The notes beneath the pieces were generated by a model that worked only from the letters and a program-made list of their open reading frames with translations, was not told where the DNA came from and did no database searches. The translations under genes were made by a program, and so were the position numbers. 64,000 nt of DNA from Phycomyces nitens. Taxonomy: Eukaryota > Mucoromycota > Mucoromycetes > Mucorales > Phycomycetaceae. Location: NCBI GenBank assembly GCA_022702545.1, contig JAHRBC010000002.1:4526001-4590000 (forward strand), read 5' to 3'. Shown here in pieces: positions 56,996 through 64,000 of the stretch. Every line of letters begins with the position of its first letter. Position 1 is the stretch's first letter.

Positions 56996-59900
56996 ATGTC
57001 TTCCATCAACAACGAGACCCCTACCATTGCCCAGCAAGAGGCCCCTGCCCACAAGGAGAGCACAAGTGAGCTCATGGAAGTAGACACCACTTCCGAGCAA
57101 AAGTGTGTTTCCGGCTTAGCCGACTCCCGCTATGCTCCCAAGGTGACTGAGCAAGGCGCCGTCTCTGGAGAAGAAAGGCGCAAGAATACCAGGGCCGTAG
57201 CTGAAAGGTTGATCAGCAAGTACGAGCAGAAGGCCTGGGACCTCATGCTTGCCGTGGATGAGGCCACCGACAAGGATGACCACGAGGTTGCCAAGACCCT
57301 TGGCAAGGAGGTTGACGATGCCAACGAGCAGTTGGCCAGATTCCGGACACTCCTTGCGGCCGCCCAAGAGCCTATCCCGACCAACACCAACGGGACCGCC
57401 ATCAACTTGAGGGACATTCCGTTGTTCCAGCTGGCTGGTCACTCCGTCCCCAACCCGGATGCCAAGGTGTACCAACACGTGGAGCTCTACCTGTCCGCGT
57501 TTGAGAATGTGCTCGCAACTGGCAAGGAGCACATTGACATTGCCTGGTCGAAATGGCTCCCGAATGCCATGGTGGATGAGTACGACGCCTGGTACAAAAG
57601 TACATTGGCGTTGAAGAACTGCAAGTGGGAGGAGGCCCGTGTGCTGATCAAGCAGCACTATGACTCCGAGGAGCAGCAGGCGATAATGTCGGTCAAGGCG
57701 CTAACCATGACCATGAGAGAGGACGAGTCCGTCCAAGAGTATGGACACCGTTTCCAGAGGACTTGCCGCGAGGGCAACGTGAAGCAAGACATGATTGTGG
57801 CCTTGCGGTTCTTGGCTTCCCTCACCCCGCACTTCCATCAAACCACCCACGTTGCCTGGTGGACCCGCAACTCCCACAAGCCGCAGACCGTCCAACAAGT
57901 CCTGGATCTGGCGATCACGCTGACTCGCCCCATGAAGAGGGTTAGAGCCGAGGCCGAGAAGACCCACACTGGCTCCCGCCGACGCACAGATGGTCAGTCT
58001 TTCCAGTTCGGGTCGAGCAGACATCGTTCTGGAAAAGCCTCGGGTTCCCCAGCTAGTGCAGGATTCTTCTGCACTCAGCATGGTAAGAATACCACCCACA
58101 ACACGGAGGGATGTAGGATCATCTCCGGTCGTGCGGAAAAGGCCAAGGCCAAGGAATGCTACCATTGTCACCGACAATGGAGCCCAGGACATACATGCCC
58201 AGAATACCACACCTCTTTTGTGAATAAACAGCGCAAGCCCAATGTGGCTGTGCATGCTGTACGCACATCAAGAGGCAGCATGGTGGACAAACTGTCCGAA
58301 GAACTGGAGTATACCTCACTAGGTAAGACAAATAAGGAACAATATCAATTGAATCCATTCTCACTAAACACCCCTGTATTATTACAGAATGAGCATCAGC
58401 TCATGGGCTTGCTGGACTCCGGAGCCGAAGTCTCGTGTATTAGTGTAGAACTATATAATAAACTCATAAGTCTACCTATTACAAAAATCGAAGGAAACAT
58501 AACATTTGCAAGTAAAGCACAATCTGTGCAACGTATAGGAAAGACATCTCCTTTGCTAGTTAGTTACGCTAATGGCCACTCTTTTACACACGAATTTGAA
58601 CTTATTGATATGAATATCGAAGGTGTTGATCTTATTCTTGGTTTTGATATTATGCCAAAGATGGGAATAGCCTTTACGGGTGTTGCCACGTCTTGGAATG
58701 CAAATGATTATAAAGAAAATATAAAAAAGGAACAGCCCATAATAGATGATCTTGAGCCAAACAATGCACCCTACGGCACAGAGGCTGAAAGAGCAAAGTT
58801 TTTCTCAGCAGTCACACCATATATTAAGGCTAATGAAGCAATACCAAAAGATTCATTTTGTACAGTACCTGAATTGGTGGTGGCATTGCACACACCAGAA
58901 GCTGCGACTACGTACCAAAGACAATATCCTATTCCCTATGCATTAAGACCCATCATAGATGAGGCCGTTAATAACTGGCTGAAAGAAGGAACTATTGTGA
59001 AATCGACAGTAAACTCAGCATGGAACAGTCCACTGACTCTGGCTGACAAAAAAGATGCACAAGGAAACAAGACGGGCAAGAGACCATGCCTTGATCCTCG
59101 GCACATTAATAAATTGCTTCCTGATGACCGATACCCTTTGCCATTAATCCGAGAGATCTTCGATACTCTAGCAGGAGCAAGTGTATTTTCTACACTTGAT
59201 TTAAAAAGCGCCTTCCATCGCTTCCAAATACGCAAAGAGGATCAACATAAAACGACATTTACGCACAATAATCTGCAGTATATGTTCCAGGGATGTCCTT
59301 TTGGACTCAAGCCCTTGTCATCAAAGTTCCAAAGAGTCATGTCTTTGATATTTCAGGACATGCCTTTTATACAAACGTTTGTGGATGACATCGTCATTTT
59401 CTCCAAGAATCTAGAGGAACATACCCATCATGTTTGTCAAGCTATCAACAAATTGACGGAGGTCAATCTAATTTTGAACCCCAACAAATGTCATTTTGCC
59501 CAGAAGTCAGTCTACTTACTGGGATTCTCAGTCGATGCACAAGGCAGTCGAATTGACCAAAGAAAGATCACGAATGTGCTGCAATGGCCTATACCAAAGA
59601 CAGGAAAAGACATCCAGAGCTTTCTAGGAGTCATCAATTATTTCCGTGAATACATACCAGTGGCAGCCCACATTACTGCGCCACTGGATGCTCTCAGAAA
59701 CGCTGGTAGCTTATCCAAGATTTGGAATAATGATCACCAACGGAGTTTCGAGCAGCTTAAAGCCATTTTGCAAACAAACCCCATATTGCACTTTCCTGAC
59801 TTATCTCAACCATTCTTTGTTGCCACTGATGCTTCCAATCTAGGAATTGGTGCTACTCTGTATCAAAATATCAATGACCAAAAGAAGTACATTGGATTTA

Positions 59901-61228
59901 TGGCCAGAGCTTTATCAAAATCAGAACGTAATTATTCTACGACGAAACGTGAGCTACTAGCCATGGTATTCGCACTTAAGAAATTCCACAAATTCTTATG
60001 GGGACAGAAATTCACATTGTACACTGACCACAAGGCTTTGACATATATCCACACGCAAAAGGTGGCGAACCCCATGATGATCCAGTGGATGGATACATTA
60101 CTTGATTATAATTATGATGTGGTACACATACCTGGCATCAGCAACAAGTTACCGGATTATTTATCTCGTCTATTCTCCCCGGAAAATAGTCTGGAGGGGG
60201 GTAATGAGGCACTGAAGCCATCTCAAGACAAAATAGAGGCTCAGCAGAATCCGAAGTTTGAACAAATTGAGTACACATCTAAACCAAAGGACCAAAGAGT
60301 ATTTACAGTCAAGACAAATAGTGATACCATAGACTATATGACACCTCCAGAAGAAGAGCGCAAAGATATATTAATGAAAGCGCATCTCTTTGGACACTTT
60401 GGTGCAGAACACATAGTAGAATTGAATCACAAGAACGGTATACATTGGGCAAATATGATCCAAGATGCACTTGAATGTGTAAAGGAATGTCCGTCTTGTC
60501 AGAAATATAATATCACTAAGAAAGGCTATAATCCTCTAAGACCTATCCATGCATATGTACCAGGAGACCACTGGGCAATCGACCTAGCTGGCCCATTACA
60601 TCCTACGACAGAGAGTAATGTATACCTATTTGTAATGGTAGACGTTTGCACACGCTTCTGCTTATTAAGAGCAATTCCGAACAAACAATCGGACACTATT
60701 GTCAAAACACTAGTACAGATATTTGGTGATTTCGGGTTTCCACAAATCATACAATCTGATAATGGCACAGAGTTCAAGAATGAACTGATGAAGAAATTAC
60801 TACAGAATACAGGAGTCGATCATAGACTTGTAACACCATACCACCCTAGAGCAAATGGCCTAGCAGAGAGATGGGTACAGACATCTATGCAAGTCATCAG
60901 AAAGATGGTAGCAGGAACTGGAAAAGATTGGGACTATTATCTCCCAGCTGTACAATTGGCAATCAATAATAAGATGTCAAAAAGGTTAAATACTGCTCCA
61001 TTTTCACTGATGTTTGCTAGACAAATGAACGCTTTTGAGGACTATAGAGATCCCAAATCTACACCATCGAAACCAATGACCTATGACGAACTTATCAAAC
61101 GTATCGATCATATGGCAGAAGTTGTGTTTCCAGCCATTAAAGACAGAACCAATCGAATTACAGCCATACAAAAGAAAAGTTTGATAGCACGCATCAAATC
61201 GCAAGAATTGACAATGGTAGTTATGTAA
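56996..61228 (+). CDS. Gypsy Gag-Pol polyprotein
   Basis: 1410 codons. Gag fills residues 1 to about 440, with a Cys/His knuckle-like CYHCHRQWSPGHTC at about 387. Aspartic protease: GLLDSGAEVSCI at about 472. Reverse transcriptase: STLDLKSAFHRFQI and catalytic FVDDIVIF at about 795. RNase H: VATDASNLGIGATL at about 941 and YTDHKAL at about 1008. Integrase: His/Cys finger (HLFGHFGAEH to CPSCQKY, about 1128-1165) and DDE residues in AIDLAGPL (about 1194), QSDNGTEF (about 1252) and LAERW (about 1288). The frame ends at 61228, a few dozen codons before the natural join with the chromodomain frame. The first 1.25 kb is much richer in G and C than the rest. Confidence 0.92.
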   Translation: MSSINNETPTIAQQEAPAHKESTSELMEVDTTSEQKCVSGLADSRYAPKVTEQGAVSGEERRKNTRAVAERLISKYEQKAWDLMLAVDEATDKDDHEVAKTLGKEVDDANEQLARFRTLLAAAQEPIPTNTNGTAINLRDIPLFQLAGHSVPNPDAKVYQHVELYLSAFENVLATGKEHIDIAWSKWLPNAMVDEYDAWYKSTLALKNCKWEEARVLIKQHYDSEEQQAIMSVKALTMTMREDESVQEYGHRFQRTCREGNVKQDMIVALRFLASLTPHFHQTTHVAWWTRNSHKPQTVQQVLDLAITLTRPMKRVRAEAEKTHTGSRRRTDGQSFQFGSSRHRSGKASGSPASAGFFCTQHGKNTTHNTEGCRIISGRAEKAKAKECYHCHRQWSPGHTCPEYHTSFVNKQRKPNVAVHAVRTSRGSMVDKLSEELEYTSLGKTNKEQYQLNPFSLNTPVLLQNEHQLMGLLDSGAEVSCISVELYNKLISLPITKIEGNITFASKAQSVQRIGKTSPLLVSYANGHSFTHEFELIDMNIEGVDLILGFDIMPKMGIAFTGVATSWNANDYKENIKKEQPIIDDLEPNNAPYGTEAERAKFFSAVTPYIKANEAIPKDSFCTVPELVVALHTPEAATTYQRQYPIPYALRPIIDEAVNNWLKEGTIVKSTVNSAWNSPLTLADKKDAQGNKTGKRPCLDPRHINKLLPDDRYPLPLIREIFDTLAGASVFSTLDLKSAFHRFQIRKEDQHKTTFTHNNLQYMFQGCPFGLKPLSSKFQRVMSLIFQDMPFIQTFVDDIVIFSKNLEEHTHHVCQAINKLTEVNLILNPNKCHFAQKSVYLLGFSVDAQGSRIDQRKITNVLQWPIPKTGKDIQSFLGVINYFREYIPVAAHITAPLDALRNAGSLSKIWNNDHQRSFEQLKAILQTNPILHFPDLSQPFFVATDASNLGIGATLYQNINDQKKYIGFMARALSKSERNYSTTKRELLAMVFALKKFHKFLWGQKFTLYTDHKALTYIHTQKVANPMMIQWMDTLLDYNYDVVHIPGISNKLPDYLSRLFSPENSLEGGNEALKPSQDKIEAQQNPKFEQIEYTSKPKDQRVFTVKTNSDTIDYMTPPEEERKDILMKAHLFGHFGAEHIVELNHKNGIHWANMIQDALECVKECPSCQKYNITKKGYNPLRPIHAYVPGDHWAIDLAGPLHPTTESNVYLFVMVDVCTRFCLLRAIPNKQSDTIVKTLVQIFGDFGFPQIIQSDNGTEFKNELMKKLLQNTGVDHRLVTPYHPRANGLAERWVQTSMQVIRKMVAGTGKDWDYYLPAVQLAINNKMSKRLNTAPFSLMFARQMNAFEDYRDPKSTPSKPMTYDELIKRIDHMAEVVFPAIKDRTNRITAIQKKSLIARIKSQELTMVVM
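60193..60201 (+). promoter_or_regulatory. Candidate central polypurine tract of the Gypsy element
   Basis: GGAGGGGGG within AGTCTGGAGGGGGGTAATG, 19 bases identical to the sequence at the 3' polypurine tract (61726-61746, partly LTR). It lies between RNase H and integrase. A second plus-strand primer site in this position is known from Ty1 and lentiviruses; its use here is inference. Confidence 0.6.
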
Positions 61229-61743
61229 TGATCAAACTACCTACAAGAAGCAGCAAATTAGCTCCAGCATATCAAGGACCATACACAGTAATCCGTCAAA
61301 CCAAAGGAGGCTCATATGTATTACAAGATGAGACAGGAGCACTCTTGCCTAGAGATTACCCACCATCGGATTTGAAATTGATATCGATGGACGAGGCAAT
61401 ACTCGAAGACGAACTGTTTGAAGTACAGGCAATCATCAATCACAGAGGCAACGCTGGCAAGCGTGAGTTTCTAGTGAGATGGAAAGGATACGGACCAGAA
61501 GAAGATTCCTGGATCACACCGGATAAGTTCACAGATCTCCAAACAATCCAAGAATATTGGGTACACAGAGACAAACAGAATATCACGAATGAGCTTGTAG
61601 TAAAAAGACCAAGAGGACGTCCAAGAAAGGACCAGACCAAGATTCTCAGTGCACAAAACAAAACAAACTCCATCGCCAAGAAGAACTATGATAATAGACG
61701 CCAAAGCAAGCGCTTAACTAAAGTCAAGTCTGGAGGGGGGTAA
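61228..61743 (+). CDS. Gypsy integrase C-terminus with chromodomain, shifted frame
   Basis: 171 codons in the minus-one frame relative to Gag-Pol. It begins in the integrase tail (LPTRSSKLAPAYQGPY and GSYVLQDETGALLPRDYPP) and continues with a chromodomain, residues about 60-110: LFEVQAIINHRG, FLVRWKGYGPEEDSWIT. Chromodomains steer integration to marked chromatin. Upstream of the ATG the homologous frame is open back to about 61160 (KFDSTHQIARIDNGSYVM), so the join is an indel or frameshift in the A-rich stretch at about 61160-61175, not an independent gene. The stop TAA sits between the polypurine tract and the LTR. Confidence 0.85.
   Translation: MIKLPTRSSKLAPAYQGPYTVIRQTKGGSYVLQDETGALLPRDYPPSDLKLISMDEAILEDELFEVQAIINHRGNAGKREFLVRWKGYGPEEDSWITPDKFTDLQTIQEYWVHRDKQNITNELVVKRPRGRPRKDQTKILSAQNKTNSIAKKNYDNRRQSKRLTKVKSGGG
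61732..61740 (+). promoter_or_regulatory. 3' polypurine tract of the Gypsy element
   Basis: GGAGGGGGG three bases before the right LTR, the usual position of the plus-strand primer. It is part of the coding frame, which ends with TAA at 61741-61743. Confidence 0.85.
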
Positions 61744-62084
61744 TGTTGTATTTGGCATAATGGTATATCAGAGAAAAGTGATATATAAACCCAGATAGCT
61801 GGATTATCTAAAATCAAGACAAACTATACCATCCAGAAATCCTTATCCAAATATGAAAATACCATACCCAATCTATTGTGGGACAAAGTCCCAAAATACC
61901 TATTAACTGATAACACAGCTATTATGATAATGAATATCCAAGCTGATAAGAATTATAAGAATAATTATAAATACTAAGTTAACATACTTCTTAAATCAAT
62001 AACTGGATATACTTTAACTTTTTCTAAACCACAATAAAGAGTCTCAAAGTATCCACCGTCCCAATTTCTACTACAAATATCACA
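61744..62084 (+). repeat. Right LTR of the Gypsy element
   Basis: 341 bp, matches the left LTR base for base as read. Duplication AAGGT at 62085-62089. Confidence 0.95.
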
Positions 62085-62281
62085 AAGGTTGTTTTTAATT
62101 GCGTGAAAAATTTTTAAATACTTACCAGAGAGTATAAAAGAAGCAAAAAGAAAAAAGAAAGAGAAAAAGGGAAAATTGGGAAAAAAGAATCCATACGCAT
62201 TTTTAGATTATAGTAAGCCCTAATAAATTATGAGAATAATGGGATTATGAAAACTGTGTGTCCACAAATTCATTTTATTTT
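62085..62281. other. Short spacer between the Gypsy element and element J
   Basis: Purine-rich and AT-rich flank with the AAGGT duplication at its left. With 56570-56609 it forms the pre-insertion target of the Gypsy element. No gene is seen. Confidence 0.5.
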
Positions 62282-64000
62282 CACTACGGCGAGAGGAGTG
62301 GGAACAGCTACCGAAACGGTAACATAACTGCCGTTTTTTCTGATTTTAGACTGCTTTTTCTCCGCAGATTGTGGTTGAAAGGTAATGTCATCGATGCCGA
62401 TTCATAAAAGTCGCATGGAATCTCTTTTCATCTGGCAATGAGGTAGTTGTAGTACCATAGAAAGGGCCCGTAAATTTTTAGGCAACGTTATTTATCGAAA
62501 TGAGCATTTTATTTGGTGTTGAAGATGTTGAGCATTCTTGAAAAAAATAATTTTTGTCCTGTGTGAACGAAACGGTAACATAACTGCCATTTTTTGAAAC
62601 CGAATTTTTGTTTTTGACATTATTAGCTGCTTTATTTTATTTGGTGTCCATATAATAATATAAAGAAGTATAGAAAGCACATTATAAAGAAAGAATTATA
62701 AAATAAAGAGGCTACTCATGGTGACGCGTCAATTATTCTTGAATATGTAGTACAGTGCAATAAAATAGAATTATTTCCGTCTGGTAGGTATTGATTGAGT
62801 CGTTGATGTTGGACGTCATCTACATCAACAACTGCAAATGTCGGTTGTAGTATATAGCCCGTTGTACAAAGTGCGGGCTGCTACTTTATTTCTGCTACAT
62901 ACAAGTCATCGTTTGCAATGCCGTGCTCCTTCATGAGTTTTTTCTGAAGTAACAAAGTATTGACCAAAGTCTTAATCTCTATATTAAAAGTAGAGATGAA
63001 CAATACTAATGAGCTGGTTTTCATTAGTTATATTGTGATTGTTAGGTAAGCATGTACAAGGAGCAAGTGATTCCTACTTTGTGTTTTTACTAATACTATA
63101 TTTATTTTCTACAAGGACAAGGGGGTGTTGGGTGGTGATTGTCAGTGCTAATATCGCCGTTTGGGTATATAAATGAAGAATTCAAAGTTGAATCCGTCCA
63201 ATGATGGACATTAACAATGACAGTGGAAACATCAACCTCCATAGCATTCAAATCAGTATGCCACAGGTAATAACTAAACAGAACTTCATTTATACTATTC
63301 TTATGCCGTGTATAACATTAATATTTAAATAGACAAATTGACTGAAAAGCTTACACAGTTGGTCACCACTTCTCCCATTGAAAATATCCTAAAAACGAGC
63401 TTAGTATATGTATGTGGTTGCAAAAGGTTAATATTATGATACATACTAATTGCTATATTGATATAGCCACGAATTTCAAAGTATCTAATGAGCTTATCCA
63501 GTTTACTTATAATTCTCTCTATGAATTGAGTGGAGCAGCTTTGTAATGGGCCTCGGCGATTTATTATATGAAAAAATGTGTATCAGGTAATTTTGAATAG
63601 TTTAAAAGAGACTTTGAGATATAGTCTTGCTATAAACTTGTTGGGAAAGTAAGTTGCGCAGATTCTTAAAGTGTATCTTATGGAAAAGGTAATAATCGAT
63701 TGTAACAACAATAGAATACTATACTATGATTTAACTTGTGATTTTTATTTTATCTGGCAACGCAAAAGTTATATTAAGATACAAGGGCCATTCCTTTGTT
63801 CATAATCTAAAGGATATGGTTATTATCCATGCTTGGCAAGTATCAGACAGCAAGCTATTTTATTAATATTTTCACCAAAAACCTTTGCAGTCAAATGAAG
63901 ATTGATCAACCCAAAGGGACATTCAAAAGTCAATAGTTTGTTAAAGTGTGGTTTGTATATATTTTTCATTTATTATAAATGGATATTTGGTATAAAAAGG
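62282..64000. mobile_element. Element J: CACTA-like element, left part only
   Basis: Starts CACTACGGCGAGAGGAGTGG at 62282. From there to the window end it matches element I in reverse (from 14763 down to about 13060). Facing ACCGTTT/AACGGT motifs lie at about 62310-62335 and 62568-62590. It has the same remnant blocks as I: the decayed end of a G-type gene at about 62780-62940 and Copia-like pieces at 63330-63980. No open gene. The other end is outside. Confidence 0.75.

Larger units (their letters stand above)
56610..62084 (+). mobile_element. Chromodomain Gypsy LTR retrotransposon, very young copy
   Basis: Two 341-bp LTRs (56610-56950 and 61744-62084) begin TG and end CA and read identical throughout. 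AAGGT flanks both sides as a 5-bp duplication. Internal region: gag-protease-RT-RNase H-integrase in one long frame, then a chromodomain frame. A polypurine tract stands directly before the right LTR and an identical tract in the middle of the pol gene. No ordinary TGG tRNA primer site is visible after the left LTR. Confidence 0.95.

Noticed and set aside
57116..58364. Long minus-strand frames opposite the Gypsy gag
   Set aside because: They result from the GC-rich composition of gag on the other strand; the plus frame has the family motifs.

Overview
The window looks like a transposon-rich, gene-poor stretch of a fungal genome, most likely an early-diverging fungus of the Mucoromycota type. 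I infer this from the mixture of Plavaka-like CMC DNA transposons, DIRS tyrosine-recombinase retroelements, a chromodomain Gypsy element and an L1-like LINE, together with short AT-rich spliceosomal introns and an AT-rich background. The species-level identity is inference. I see no convincing host housekeeping gene, rRNA, tRNA or CRISPR; almost every base belongs to a mobile element or its remains.

Layout, left to right. 1-3465: right part of Plavaka-like element H, inserted in the gag of a DIRS element (3466 to about 6750), which ends tail-to-tail against an inverted DIRS fragment. 6897-8399: Tc1/mariner-like element with repeat-built termini. 8438-18622: element A, missing its left arm and split by element I (10872-14763, TIR CACTACGGC, 3-bp duplication TAT). 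18623-20045: remnant C. 20046 onward: element G, same terminus family as I, whose decayed transposase-like gene is cut by complete element B (21108-28810, duplication TTG) and complete element D (29164-35665, duplication CAC). 35975-41492: full-length LINE with a 12-bp duplication. 43262-56569: element E (duplication TAT), with complete element F (49964-56452, duplication AAA) nested near its right end. 56610-62084: Gypsy element with two 341-bp LTRs that read identical and duplication AAGGT. 62282-64000: element J, terminus family of G and I, running off the window.

The most interesting system is the D/E/F (and, more distantly, A/B) type of DNA transposon. Each has a four-exon transposase gene whose N-terminal exon encodes a small Cys/His module and whose large last exon carries the Tnp2/Plavaka motifs. 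Convergent to it is a second conserved four-exon gene that I do not recognise. In the arm beyond, D, E and F carry a third, divergently oriented spliced gene made of very short exons. In D and E the short exons are present as a tandemly duplicated pair, and in D the frames of the two pairs suggest use one at a time. D has both main genes open. E has both main genes open but its third gene has a stop. F has a one-base deletion in the transposase. A, B and H are decayed to different degrees.

Age differences are visible. The Gypsy copy is very young. The LINE, G and A/B carry stops and missense changes that fit CpG decay (CGA to TGA, GACGAT to GACAAT). All coordinates, splice sites and duplications were read by eye; no alignment or database search was run.
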